Source: Maribacter cobaltidurans (lineage in GTDB: Bacteria; Bacteroidota; Bacteroidia; Flavobacteriales; Flavobacteriaceae). Taken from it: 64,000 bases of DNA. The first letter of the stretch is position 1. Every line of letters begins with the position of its first letter. Made by a program: the position numbers and the translations under genes. The stretch is taken from the NCBI RefSeq assembly GCF_002269385.1, contig NZ_CP022957.1, positions 367,001 to 431,000 of the forward strand, read 5' to 3'. The notes beneath the pieces were generated by a model, which saw only the letters and a program-made list of their open reading frames with translations, was not told the origin of the DNA and did no database searches. Shown here piece after piece: positions 1-9,440 of the stretch.

Positions 1-1638
1 AGGCTCCAATAATTGTAACCTTTCCGAGTCTGGAGCTACGACAACCTTTACATCGGAACCGTCTTCCCTTGGTGCCAAATAACCGGCATCCTCAACTTCG
101 AATCCCTTAGGTGGCAATTCCCATCCAGTAGGTTCATCAAATCTTACTTCTTGGCCTTCCTCATTAATCAACGTATCCGTCATTGGGTTGAAATCCAATC
201 TACCCGCTATTGCAATGGCCGCAGTAATTTCAGGTGATGCAACGAAAGCGTGGGTATTTGGGTTCCCGTCCGCCCGCTTTGCAAAGTTTCTATTGAAAGA
301 GTGTACGATACTATTTTTAGGAGCGTTTTTGGGATCATTGTAACGAGCCCATTGCCCTATACAAGGTCCACAGGCATTCGTAAAAATCTTGGCATCCAAT
401 TTCTCGAATATTCCTAGGATACCATCACGTTCTGCGGTATAACGTACCTGCTCTGAACCTGGATTTATACCAAACTCCGCTTTTGTCTTTAGATTCTTAT
501 CCAAAGCTTGTTGAGCAATGGACGAAGCCCTGGACAGATCCTCATAGGAAGAGTTGGTACAGGAACCTATTAGTCCCCATTCAACTTGCATTGGCCAATC
601 GTTATCGGTTGCCTTCTTGGTCATTTCCTTACCAACAGGAGTGGAAAGATCCGGAGTGAAGGGACCGTTCAATAATGGATTTAGTTTGGAAAGGTCTATA
701 TCGATAACTTGATCAAAATACTGTTCCGGATTGGCATAAACCTCGTCATCAGCCGTTAGGTACTCTTTTACTTGGTTTGCCGCATCGGCAACATCTGCCC
801 TATCCGTAGCCCTTAAATATCTTTCCATGGACTCATCATAACCAAAGGTGGACGTAGTAGCGCCAATTTCCGCACCCATATTACAAATAGTCCCTTTACC
901 TGTACAGGAAAGTGCTTTTGCACCAGGTCCAAAATATTCAACTATGGCTCCTGTACCTCCCTTAACGGTCAAAATTTCCGCTACTTTAAGGATGACATCC
1001 TTCGGGGCCGTCCAACCGGAAATCTCACCGGTCAATCTTACTCCAATTAATTTTGGGAATTTAAGTTCCCAAGCCATTCCAGCCATGACATCCACGGCAT
1101 CCGCACCACCAACGCCAATGGCCACCATTCCGAGTCCACCGGCATTCACCGTATGGGAATCTGTTCCTATCATCATTCCACCTGGGAAAGCATAATTTTC
1201 CAATACCACTTGGTGGATGATTCCAGCACCTGGTTTCCAAAAACCTATTCCATATTTATTTGAAACGGATTCCAAAAAATCAAAAACTTCGGCACTGGAC
1301 GAGTTGGCCGACTTTAAATCTGCCGCTGCCCCGCTCTTGGCCTGAATCAAGTGATCACAATGGACAGTGGTTGGTACCGCAACCTTCGGTTTTCCGGCCT
1401 GCATAAATTGTAACAATGCCATTTGGGCCGTTGCATCCTGACAAGCAATACGATCTGGAGCAAAATCAACATAATCCTTACCTCTAACAAAGGCTTTGGA
1501 CGGACTACCGTCCCATAAGTGAGCGTATAAAATCTTCTCCGAAAGGGTCAGTGGTTTGCCCACTAGGTCGCGAGCCTTATCCACGCGTTCCGCCATATTG
1601 GCGTACACCCCTTTAATCATATCAATATCAAATGCCAT
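1..1638 (-). CDS. acn: Aconitate hydratase (3' end outside window)
   Basis: Converts citrate to isocitrate through cis-aconitate in the TCA cycle, in the cytoplasm. The 546 codons seen are open from the ATG at 1638 to the window edge; mitochondrial-type aconitases run to about 750 residues, so roughly the last quarter is missing. Two of the 4Fe-4S ligand regions are visible, GSCTNSS and ACGPCIGQW, together with the substrate-site motifs GTDSHT and SFNRNF. It is probably transcribed alone, since MoxR starts a separate block 166 bp away. Family assignment is firm; the symbol is generic. Confidence 0.95.
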   Translation of the reverse strand, partial: MAFDIDMIKGVYANMAERVDKARDLVGKPLTLSEKILYAHLWDGSPSKAFVRGKDYVDFAPDRIACQDATAQMALLQFMQAGKPKVAVPTTVHCDHLIQAKSGAAADLKSANSSSAEVFDFLESVSNKYGIGFWKPGAGIIHQVVLENYAFPGGMMIGTDSHTVNAGGLGMVAIGVGGADAVDVMAGMAWELKFPKLIGVRLTGEISGWTAPKDVILKVAEILTVKGGTGAIVEYFGPGAKALSCTGKGTICNMGAEIGATTSTFGYDESMERYLRATDRADVADAANQVKEYLTADDEVYANPEQYFDQVIDIDLSKLNPLLNGPFTPDLSTPVGKEMTKKATDNDWPMQVEWGLIGSCTNSSYEDLSRASSIAQQALDKNLKTKAEFGINPGSEQVRYTAERDGILGIFEKLDAKIFTNACGPCIGQWARYNDPKNAPKNSIVHSFNRNFAKRADGNPNTHAFVASPEITAAIAIAGRLDFNPMTDTLINEEGQEVRFDEPTGWELPPKGFEVEDAGYLAPREDGSDVKVVVAPDSERLQLLEP

Positions 1639-1804
1639 ATTTATCTATTTAATGTTAAAGCAATTCTGTAAAATTAAGAAAATCTAAGGCGCAATTAAAA
1701 TTTTAAGAAAGGAATAAATCCTTTTTTGCCTTTCATTACCATTTAAACAATCGCTTTGCTGAAAACTTAAATTTTAGGTATCCAAAACCCTATGAATAAG
1801 AAGG

Positions 1805-2758
1805 CTACAATAATTTTGTCACTATATCCTCTTCCGATATACCCTCGGCTTCCGCCTTGTAGTTTTTTATGACCCTATGCTTGAGTATTCCATAGGCCAC
1901 CTTTTGAACGTCCTCAATATCGGGTGAAAATTTTCCGTTTATGGCGGCGTTCGCCTTAGCGGCCAAAATAAGGTTTTGCGAGGCTCTTGGACCTGCTCCC
2001 CAATCCACATATTGTTTTACATAATCCGATGCAGATTCCAAATTTGGCCTAGTCTTATTGACCAGTCTCACGGCGTACTCCACCACATTATCGGGAACCG
2101 GGATTCTTCTTACCAACTCTTGGACTTCTAAAATCTGATCGGCATTGAATTGTGGTTCCACATGATATTTGGAAGTGGTCGTGGTATTTTTTACGACCAT
2201 TATCTCCTCCTCTATACTTGGATACTTTAGTTCTATGGCAAACATAAAACGATCCAATTGGGCTTCGGGCAAGGGATATGTACCTTCTTGTTCTATGGGG
2301 TTCTGTGTGGCGAGAACAAAATAGGGCAAGTCTAATTTGTATTGATGTCCCGCTATGGTCACCGCTCTTTCCTGCATGGCCTCTAAAAGTGCGGCCTGGG
2401 TCTTTGGTGGGGTTCTATTGATTTCATCGGCTAAAATAATATTGGAAAAAATAGGCCCCTTGATGAACTTAAAATTTCTGTTTTGATCCAGGACCTCGCT
2501 CCCCAAAATATCACTGGGCATAAGATCGGGCGTAAACTGTATACGCTTAAAGTCCAATCCCAATGCCTGTGCTATGGTATTGACCATTAAGGTTTTGGCC
2601 AGCCCTGGGACCCCAATCAACAAAGAATGCCCCCCTGTGTAAATAGATAGCAATATTTGGTCTATTACTTCTTCCTGACCAACGATTACCTTGGCAATTT
2701 CCTTTTTTAAAGAAGCGTGTTTTTTTACCAATAATTTTACGGCAGCAACATCTGACAT
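1805..2758 (-). CDS. MoxR-family AAA+ ATPase
   Basis: A cytoplasmic AAA+ ATPase of the MoxR/RavA group, which act as chaperones for metal-centre or membrane-complex assembly. Walker A is GVPGLAKT at about residues 49-56 and Walker B is ILADE at about 108-112, followed by INRTPPKTQAALLEAMQE. The 317-residue length is normal for the family. Its start lies 2 bp after the stop of the SurA-like gene, so it is co-transcribed with the two PPIases. No von Willebrand-factor partner gene is adjacent on this side, so the client is unknown. Confidence 0.9.
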   Translation of the reverse strand: MSDVAAVKLLVKKHASLKKEIAKVIVGQEEVIDQILLSIYTGGHSLLIGVPGLAKTLMVNTIAQALGLDFKRIQFTPDLMPSDILGSEVLDQNRNFKFIKGPIFSNIILADEINRTPPKTQAALLEAMQERAVTIAGHQYKLDLPYFVLATQNPIEQEGTYPLPEAQLDRFMFAIELKYPSIEEEIMVVKNTTTTSKYHVEPQFNADQILEVQELVRRIPVPDNVVEYAVRLVNKTRPNLESASDYVKQYVDWGAGPRASQNLILAAKANAAINGKFSPDIEDVQKVAYGILKHRVIKNYKAEAEGISEEDIVTKLL

Positions 2759-2760
2759 AT

Positions 2761-4188
2761 TTAATTCTTTACCCAGTTATTAGCAAAATCACAATCCCTG
2801 TTGGCATCGCCTACGCTAATATAAGTGTCCTCAATGTGGTCTTCCATCCACTCCTTTATAGCATTATATTGCTTTTCTGTAAGGGCAAGTTGTTGGATTT
2901 TGGTGTAGTCCTTAGCAAAATCCGCCACATGTTCGTCAAAACGATTGGTCACCTTAAGAATTTTATATTTTGAAGTTCCGCCCCTTGGATCCGCCTCTAA
3001 AATTGGATACGAGATTTCGTCGTCCTTTAAATCCCTTACCTGATTATATAGGGTAGGGTCCATTTTTGTCAACTCAAAACGTGAACTAAAATCTTGTGGA
3101 TTTCTAAGCAATCCGCCATCAAACTTTGTTTCCTTTTCATCCGAAAAATTAAGTGCCGCTTCGGCAAAGGTAAATTGTCCATCAATAACTTTCTGACGGA
3201 TACTGTCCAATTCCCGTTTGGCTTCGTCCAATGCATCTTGGGAAATTTCAGGTTGCAGCAAGATATGGCGTACATCGCGCTCTTGACCCCTGATTTTGTC
3301 AATATAAAGAATATGAAACCCAACAGGGGTCTCAACAGGATCCGATACTTCTCCCTCTTTTAAACTGAATGCCACATCCTTCCACTCCTTATAAAAACCT
3401 GATTCTTTGGTAATAGAAGTGTATAATCCACCTTTTGTCTTTGACCCTGGATCCTGTGAATATAGAATAGCTTTAACACTAAAGCTGGCATCATTATCCT
3501 CTATATCCGCCTTAATTTCATTAAGCTTATCTATAACCTTTTGCTTTTCCTCCTTTGAAGGTTCTGGAGCCTTTACAATTTGAGCAATTTCCAGTTCGGC
3601 ACCAAAGACCGGTCTTTCATTCTCAGGTATCTTATTGTAAAATTGACGAACTTCCTCTGGGGTAATCTCAATTTCAGAAATGATGTCCTGCTGCATTTTT
3701 TCGGATAACATTCTAAGTTTATTGATTTTGTATAGTTCCTCCCTAAAACTTTGTTCATCCTCCTTTTTATAGTACTTCAGGACTTTTTCCATAGAACCTA
3801 TTTGCTGTACCAAGGATTGTAACTGGCGCTCTCCGGTGGCATTCACCTCATCGTCAGAAACCAAAATACTATCCTGAACCGCTTGATGGGCATATAGCCT
3901 ATCTTCCATCAGTTTGCCTAAAAGACCGCAATGGGTGATGTCCTCCGTGGAAGCCCCTTGACTTTTTAGATCGATCAATGTTTTTTCAATATCGGAATCC
4001 AGAATAACATAATCGCCAACTACGGCGGCTATACCATCCAGCTTTACTTTTTTAAAATTTGTGGAATCCTTTTTCATTGGAGATTCCTTCATTGCCGTGT
4101 CTTCGGAAGCATCTTCTGAAGTTGTTTCCTGAGCCATCAGACCGACACAAAACATACTTGCCAAAAGGGTTGACGTTAATTTATTCAT
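2761..4188 (-). CDS. SurA-like periplasmic peptidylprolyl isomerase
   Basis: A periplasmic chaperone/PPIase likely to help outer-membrane proteins fold. I place the start at 4188, giving MNKLTSTLL and a signal peptide ending near GLMAQ; an ATG at 4194 is equally possible, and the longer reading from 4230 would put charged residues ahead of the signal. After the signal come a SurA-N-type helical region and two parvulin-like repeats, the second containing VRHILLQP. It overlaps the stop of the upstream PPIase gene by 8 bp, indicating translational coupling. It lacks the extra domains of PpiD. Confidence 0.88.
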   Translation of the reverse strand: MNKLTSTLLASMFCVGLMAQETTSEDASEDTAMKESPMKKDSTNFKKVKLDGIAAVVGDYVILDSDIEKTLIDLKSQGASTEDITHCGLLGKLMEDRLYAHQAVQDSILVSDDEVNATGERQLQSLVQQIGSMEKVLKYYKKEDEQSFREELYKINKLRMLSEKMQQDIISEIEITPEEVRQFYNKIPENERPVFGAELEIAQIVKAPEPSKEEKQKVIDKLNEIKADIEDNDASFSVKAILYSQDPGSKTKGGLYTSITKESGFYKEWKDVAFSLKEGEVSDPVETPVGFHILYIDKIRGQERDVRHILLQPEISQDALDEAKRELDSIRQKVIDGQFTFAEAALNFSDEKETKFDGGLLRNPQDFSSRFELTKMDPTLYNQVRDLKDDEISYPILEADPRGGTSKYKILKVTNRFDEHVADFAKDYTKIQQLALTEKQYNAIKEWMEDHIEDTYISVGDANRDCDFANNWVKN

Positions 4189-5074
4189 TGTCATTGTAAA
4201 CCTCAAATTCTTTTTCTCTAATTGCTTCATCTATGATTTCAGTTTCTAGTTTACGCAGGTAGTCAATTTTTCTGCGACTTAATAAAACTTGCTTAATGGT
4301 AGGCGCTATATATGAAAGTGGAGCAATATCATTGACATCCTTTACCTCTTCTATTTTGCCCAAATATACCCCTATTGAATCCTGCAATTCAAAAAATTGT
4401 GAATTTTTTAAGTATCTATCCTGATTATCAAAGGTTATGGGGGGTATTTCCTCAAAAATTCTGGAAGAACTCACCCATATGGAATCATTAAAATTCAATT
4501 TTTTGAATTGCACCCCTATTGAGTCCAAGTAAACCAGGTCCTCCTCGTTAAAGCTTCTTAAACGTTTTTCAACTTCGTCCTGGTTCAAAAAATTCAGGGG
4601 CAACTGCACAAAACGAATACGAACTATTCTTTCCTTTAACCTAAAATTTTCCTGTTGCTGGTCGTAAAATTGCTCCAATTGTGCATCCGTTATCAAGGAG
4701 TCCGTGCCTTGGGCGACCAAAGCTTCCTGGTAGGCCCTAGTATACAAATCCGTTCTGTAGGTATTGACCAAAGCATCAAATTCCGCAAGTTTTTCCTCCG
4801 GTAGATTAATTTTGGACTTGGAAAGTAATAGTTGTTTGGAAGCCCAATTATTGATATAATTGGTAACAAAGGATGCACTATCTTCTTTAGACATGCTTTC
4901 TTTGATAAATGGTGCTACATCCTCCTTATATAAAAAATCCTCGCCCACTCTCGCCAAAGGCTCCTTCTCTACCTTTTTATTAAAATAGGTGTCACATGAA
5001 AACAGGGTAGAAAAAATTCCTATCCCCATCAACAATAAACCGATCTTGCGTCCTATCAATAGAGAATTACACAT
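4181..5074 (-). CDS. PPIase/SurA-N-like lipoprotein
   Basis: First gene of the PPIase-PPIase-MoxR block. A hydrophobic stretch ends at FSTLFSC, a lipobox with the acylated cysteine near residue 27, so the mature protein should be lipid-anchored. The helical body (DFLYKEDVAPFIKESM and onward) resembles the chaperone part of SurA/PpiC proteins; I see no clear catalytic parvulin core. A perfect promoter match sits only 5 nt upstream of the ATG at 5074. The message may therefore be leaderless, or translation may start at the TTG at 5059, which still gives a complete lipoprotein signal. Confidence 0.82.
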   Translation of the reverse strand: MCNSLLIGRKIGLLLMGIGIFSTLFSCDTYFNKKVEKEPLARVGEDFLYKEDVAPFIKESMSKEDSASFVTNYINNWASKQLLLSKSKINLPEEKLAEFDALVNTYRTDLYTRAYQEALVAQGTDSLITDAQLEQFYDQQQENFRLKERIVRIRFVQLPLNFLNQDEVEKRLRSFNEEDLVYLDSIGVQFKKLNFNDSIWVSSSRIFEEIPPITFDNQDRYLKNSQFFELQDSIGVYLGKIEEVKDVNDIAPLSYIAPTIKQVLLSRRKIDYLRKLETEIIDEAIREKEFEVYNDNE

Positions 5075-5078
5075 CCTG

Positions 5079-5108
5079 CAAAAATAGCAAATACATAGTC
5101 CCGACCAA
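5079..5108 (-). promoter_or_regulatory. Promoter for the PPIase-MoxR operon
   Basis: On the minus strand TTG (5108-5106), 19 nt, then TATTTTTG (5086-5079): an exact match to the Bacteroidota consensus TTG-N19-TAnnTTTG. Transcription would begin at about 5075-5072, which decides between a leaderless ATG at 5074 and a TTG start at 5059. Confidence 0.55.
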
Positions 5109-5240
5109 ACGCTATTGGTTTTCCTTAACAGATTTTAAATCGTTCAATGAAAATAATTAATTTACCATTCACAACTTCCAAACAAAAATTACCAAATCCA
5201 TTGAAAAACAATGCCCAAACATTAATTTTGACGCTAAGAT

Positions 5241-5492
5241 TTGAGCGTTTTGGAAAAAAAGATAAAACTTATTTGGGATTTTAGGGGTCCTGCCGCCCTA
5301 AAGACCGCAGAGCATCATGAAATACATCTCAAGGAATTTATTGTAAAGGAGAATGTAGATGTCATCACCACCGGATTTACTTCTATTAGCGATATACATA
5401 GTATAGCTTATATGGTGGTAAACCAAGGTAACATGATTGCCATGAGAGATAGGTTAAAACCACATAGAGGGGAAATTTATGTTGAAGAATAG
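5241..5492 (+). CDS. Small conserved protein of unknown function
   Basis: 83 residues, starting with TTG at 5241; an in-frame stop lies two codons upstream and there is no in-frame ATG until far inside, so a TTG start is required. The sequence (IWDFRGPAALKTAEHHEIHL) has no signal peptide or membrane segment and looks like a compact cytoplasmic alpha/beta protein. I have the impression it is conserved in Flavobacteriaceae but know no function. Its end overlaps the serine hydrolase start by 14 bp, so the two are probably translated together. Confidence 0.75.
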   Translation: MSVLEKKIKLIWDFRGPAALKTAEHHEIHLKEFIVKENVDVITTGFTSISDIHSIAYMVVNQGNMIAMRDRLKPHRGEIYVEE

Positions 5493-6639
5493 TTTTGGTT
5501 TAAAAATGTTTTCATACCCCTTATGCTTTATCATAATGGGGGTACTGTTTTCGTGCACCAATGCAACGGAAAAGGTTAATATCTTAGAAATTGCTTTGAG
5601 TTCACAAAACCCCAAAATAAAAAGGGTAATGGATAGTCTTGACCAATTTGAGGTGCAGGTTAGATATACCAAAATTGATAGAAAAAATGACAGTATTTTA
5701 TTTACGGATTATGATTTTCAGGTCGATGAAGAAAATTATTTCTATCCGGCCAGTACGGTAAAGTTTCCCATTGCCGTTTTAGGGTTGGAACGATTGAACG
5801 AAACCGATTCCCTGAACAGGGAGGTGCGTTACTATATTGAAGGGGACACCATAGAATCCTCATTTTCAAAGGACATCCTACAAATATTTACCGTAAGTGA
5901 CAATCTGGCCAATAACAGATTGGTAGAGCTATTAGGTCAAGACGCCATTAATGAGTCCCTTATGAAAAAAGGGATTGGGCCGCTTCGCATTTCTCATAGA
6001 TTGGGTTATCATTCAGAAGGTTTAAGCACAAAACCATTGATTATCTATTTAAACGATAGCACGACGGCAATGACCCTACCCACGGTAAATAGCGCCCCAG
6101 AACCTCTAACTTTGAACAATATTAATAAAGGTATTGGGTATTACGAAGATGGGGTTCTAATCCAAAAACCCTTCGATTTTTCATTAAAAAATTATTACCC
6201 GATCAAGGCGCAACATGATGTTTTGAAAAGGGTCATTTTCCCTGATCATTTTAAAACCGACCAGCAATTCAACCTATCCCAAGAGCAAAGAACCTTTTTA
6301 TTGGAAACGATGAAAACCCTTCCAAGAAATGCCGGCTATGACCCCAAAGAATATTACGATGGTTATTGCAAATTTTTTATCTATGGTGATACCAAGGATA
6401 CCATTCCGTCCTATATGGAAATCTACAATAAGGTTGGTTTTGCGTATGGCACACTTACTGATTGCGCCTATATCAAGGATACAAAAAACAATGTTGACTT
6501 TTTACTTACCGCCACCATTTTGGTGAACAAGGACGGTATCTTCAATGATGATGCCTATGAATATGACGAAATTGGCATTCCATTTCTTGCAGAGCTAGGT
6601 AGGGAAATTTATAGATTGGAGTTAGAAAAAACGAGATAA
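5479..6639 (+). CDS. Class-A beta-lactamase-like serine hydrolase, lipoprotein
   Basis: An exported penicillin-recognising serine hydrolase. The lipobox VLFSC sits near residue 26. The active-site SxxK motif is S92-T-V-K95 within PASTVKFP, and the SDN motif is S140-D-N142. A K-x-G-like third motif (KVGFAYG) lies near the C-terminus, though not in the canonical KTG form. At 386 residues it is longer than a classical class-A enzyme (about 290), with an insert between motifs two and three. It may be a peptidoglycan-related hydrolase rather than a resistance enzyme. It is coupled to the small gene upstream and abuts rluF. Confidence 0.85.
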   Translation: MLKNSFGLKMFSYPLCFIIMGVLFSCTNATEKVNILEIALSSQNPKIKRVMDSLDQFEVQVRYTKIDRKNDSILFTDYDFQVDEENYFYPASTVKFPIAVLGLERLNETDSLNREVRYYIEGDTIESSFSKDILQIFTVSDNLANNRLVELLGQDAINESLMKKGIGPLRISHRLGYHSEGLSTKPLIIYLNDSTTAMTLPTVNSAPEPLTLNNINKGIGYYEDGVLIQKPFDFSLKNYYPIKAQHDVLKRVIFPDHFKTDQQFNLSQEQRTFLLETMKTLPRNAGYDPKEYYDGYCKFFIYGDTKDTIPSYMEIYNKVGFAYGTLTDCAYIKDTKNNVDFLLTATILVNKDGIFNDDAYEYDEIGIPFLAELGREIYRLELEKTR

Positions 6640-7377
6640 ATGACCGGTGAAAGCAAACAAACCAGAATTAATAAATATTTAAGCGAAGTTGGATATTGTT
6701 CCCGCCGGGCAGCCGATAAGCTCATTGAGCAAGGACGTGTAACCATTAATGGAAAAATTCCTGAAATGGGCACAAAAATTTCTGAGGGAGATTTGGTACA
6801 AGTGGATGGGGAGACTATTTCAGAATCTTCAGAGAAGCCCGTATACCTAGCCTTCAACAAACCCGTTGGCATTGTCTGTACCACGGATACCGGAGTAGAG
6901 AAGAACAATATCATCGACTTTATAAATTACCCAACACGTATTTTTCCCATTGGAAGGTTGGATAAACCTAGCGAAGGTTTAATTTTCCTTACCAATGACG
7001 GTGATATTGTCAATAAAATACTAAGGGCCAGGAATAACCATGAAAAGGAATATCTGGTTACAGTAGATAAACCTATAACCCCTCAATTTTTAAAAAAAAT
7101 GAGGAGTGGGGTACCCATATTGGATACGGTCACTAGGGAATGTGAGGTGTACCAAGTGAGTAAATATCAATTTAGGATTATCCTCACCCAAGGCCTGAAC
7201 CGTCAGATTAGACGCATGTGCGAATACTTGGACTTTCGTGTGAAAAAATTGAAACGCATCAGGATCATGAACGTTACCTTGGATATACCTGTAGGAAAAT
7301 GGAGGAAACTTACCCCGGTAGAACTGAATGAAATTAACAGACTAGTACGTAATTCCTCTAAAACCCATGGCGGGTAG
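6640..7377 (+). CDS. rluF: 23S rRNA pseudouridine synthase RluF
   Basis: Isomerises a uridine in 23S rRNA to pseudouridine. An N-terminal S4 RNA-binding domain ([20 protein letters not shown], residues 9-28) is followed by the RsuA/RluB/E/F catalytic domain with [10 protein letters not shown], where Asp108 is the expected catalytic residue, and NRQIRRMCE near the end. The specific pattern [20 protein letters not shown] favours RluF over RluB or RluE. The ATG begins directly after the upstream stop, so it is probably in the same transcript as the serine hydrolase. Confidence 0.88.
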   Translation: MTGESKQTRINKYLSEVGYCSRRAADKLIEQGRVTINGKIPEMGTKISEGDLVQVDGETISESSEKPVYLAFNKPVGIVCTTDTGVEKNNIIDFINYPTRIFPIGRLDKPSEGLIFLTNDGDIVNKILRARNNHEKEYLVTVDKPITPQFLKKMRSGVPILDTVTRECEVYQVSKYQFRIILTQGLNRQIRRMCEYLDFRVKKLKRIRIMNVTLDIPVGKWRKLTPVELNEINRLVRNSSKTHGG

Positions 7378-7484
7378 TTTATAATTTTCGGAAAATCTTG
7401 TCCTCAATTTTTTAACTAAAATAAGTTTCATACCATCCTAAAAATCACTACTTTAGAAAGTATATGTTGCTAAAATGAATCCAC

Positions 7485-8804
7485 ATGAAAAAGAAAAGTA
7501 GTCTTATTGTAAAGAAAAGCCCTATAAGCGTAAGGTTTGTGATGCTCTTGATGGTTATGATCTTAGGTCCCCATGTATTCTCCCAGGATGATGGCTTTAA
7601 AGAATATGTGGGTGAAGTCTACGATATTGAAACTAAAAAACCGTTGATTTTTGCCACCTTGACTTTGGAAAATACCAATATCAGTACTATTACCAATACT
7701 GAAGGGGAATTTTCACTTAAGGTTCCCGAATCCAATACCAGTGAGAATATTATTATTTCGTTTCTAGGTTATAGGACCAAGAGGATTCCAATACTGCAAT
7801 TTAAACCCGATGATAATGAAATTGGAATGACAGAACTCGTTACCCAACTTTCTGAGGTAAACCTGAGCATACCCAAGGATGCAAGGGCCTTGGTAAAGGA
7901 AACTTTGAAGAAAAGGGGTGAGAACTATATCAACAATCCTACTGTTATGACTGCTTTTTATAGAGAAACTATAAAACGAAGAAGACAAAATGTTAGTCTT
8001 TCGGAGGCAGTGGTAAATATTTATAAGGCTCCATATACCAGTAACAGAAATGATGCGCTAAAACTTTTCAAAGCCAGAAAAAGTACAGATTATAGCAAAT
8101 TGGATACAGTAGCTCTCAAACTTCAGGGTGGTCCGTTCAATGCTTTATTCGTGGATATGGTTAAATATCCCAATTATATATTCGCCGATGATTTATTTGA
8201 ATACTATGACTTTTCGTTTGCCAATTCCACAAGAGTAGATGATAAGCTTATTTACGTTATTAAATTTGAACAAAAACCTGGCATTTTAGACCCTTTATAT
8301 ACAGGTAAACTCTACATAGATGTAGACAATAAGATTCTTACCAGTGCTATTTATTCGTTGAATATCACCAATAGAAATCTAGCGGCACAAATGTTCGTGA
8401 GAAAAAAACCTAGGAACGCGGATGTTTGGCCAACGGAGGTTGCCTATAGAGTAGATTACAGGGAAAAAGATGGAAAATGGTATTATGGTTATAGCAATGT
8501 GCTCATGGAGTTTAAAATAAATTGGGACAAAAAACTATTCAATTCCGTATATAGTATGAGCTGTGAAATGGCTATTACCGACTGGGAGGAAAATTTAAGC
8601 AACGATATACCGAAATATAAAGATCGTATAAAATCAGATATTATATTGACTGATGAGGCAGTTGGTTTTGCCGACCCTGATTTTTGGGGAGAGTATAACA
8701 TCATTGAACCCGAAAAATCCATAGAATCTGCCATTAAAAAGATTCAAAGGCAATTAAAAAGGGGTAAAATTGATGGCAACGGAACTTCTGCGGCATCTCA
8801 ATAA
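7485..8804 (+). CDS. Exported protein with carboxypeptidase-regulatory-like domain
   Basis: An N-terminal signal peptide (hydrophobic core about residues 18-33, ending HVFSQ) precedes a beta-sandwich of the CarboxypepD_reg type at about residues 40-115, with VYDIETKKPLIFATLTLENT and the NTEGEFSLKVP turn typical of the fold. The remaining 300 residues form a family common in Bacteroidota with no known activity; the domain is the one found at the N-terminus of TonB-dependent receptors, but here there is no barrel. It is probably periplasmic or surface associated. It has its own leader and ends at a strong terminator. Confidence 0.8.
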   Translation: MKKKSSLIVKKSPISVRFVMLLMVMILGPHVFSQDDGFKEYVGEVYDIETKKPLIFATLTLENTNISTITNTEGEFSLKVPESNTSENIIISFLGYRTKRIPILQFKPDDNEIGMTELVTQLSEVNLSIPKDARALVKETLKKRGENYINNPTVMTAFYRETIKRRRQNVSLSEAVVNIYKAPYTSNRNDALKLFKARKSTDYSKLDTVALKLQGGPFNALFVDMVKYPNYIFADDLFEYYDFSFANSTRVDDKLIYVIKFEQKPGILDPLYTGKLYIDVDNKILTSAIYSLNITNRNLAAQMFVRKKPRNADVWPTEVAYRVDYREKDGKWYYGYSNVLMEFKINWDKKLFNSVYSMSCEMAITDWEENLSNDIPKYKDRIKSDIILTDEAVGFADPDFWGEYNIIEPEKSIESAIKKIQRQLKRGKIDGNGTSAASQ

Positions 8805-8824
8805 TTTGAAAATGACAAAGAAAA

Positions 8825-8858
8825 AAGCCCCTGCGTTTCAAACGCAGGGGCTTTTTTT
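8825..8858. terminator. Bidirectional Rho-independent terminator
   Basis: GCCCCTGCGTTT pairs with AAACGCAGGGGC, flanked by an A-rich run on the left and eight T on the right, so it can end transcription from both sides between two convergent genes. Confidence 0.9.
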
Positions 8859-8876
8859 TCGTAGTACATTAAGGTC

Positions 8877-9279
8877 CTATTTTGGCATTACTACAGCATC
8901 AATAGCATGTATTACACCATTAGTCGCGGCAACATCCGCCATTACCACCTTGGCCATAGACCCCTTGGCATCTTTCAGCATAACATTTCCATCCGATAGG
9001 GATAAAGTTATAGCTCCTCCTTGAACTGTTTTTACATCAAAGGAGCCATTATTGTCATTGATTGCTTTGATTACATCCTTAGCCATATATTCACCGGCCA
9101 CCACATGATAGGTCAAAACTCCTTGTAGTGATCCCTTATTTTCCGGTTTTAAAAGACTTTCAACGGTTCCACTGGGTAAAGCTTCAAAAGCACTGTTTAC
9201 AGTGGCGAAAACAGTAAAAGGTCCGTCGCTGCAACCCCAACAATATTATCAGATTGTGAAAATCCTAATGTTAGACATT
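8877..9279 (-). pseudogene. Fasciclin-domain protein, disrupted
   Basis: The minus-strand frame from about 9230 to 8877 encodes the C-terminal two thirds of a fasciclin (FAS1) domain: GPFTVFA, then LLKPENKGSLQGVLTYHVVAG and GVIHAIDAVVMPK, with the conserved YH. Upstream this frame hits a TAA. A different frame at 9277-9220 reads LTLGFSQSDNIVGVAATD, the usual end of the signal peptide and domain start. The join loses about 20 residues and shifts frame, so no complete FAS1 domain can be made. I read it as a deletion-inactivated gene. A sequencing error alone would not explain the missing residues. Confidence 0.75.
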
Positions 9280-9440
9280 ACAGGAAGGCACTCAAAATTG
9301 TAATTTTTAAATTTTTCATAGTTCTTTTTTTTAGATTTAACCAAAAGTAGACCAATGAAAAGGTTAAAATTCACAATTATTGTTTAATTATTTTTATTTA
9401 AAGTTAAACAATACTAAATATTCACTAAAAAGAAATCAAA

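Noticed and set aside
848..1195. Proline-rich 115-codon frame on the plus strand
   Set aside because: Complement of the aconitase gene, whose cluster and substrate motifs are unmistakable.
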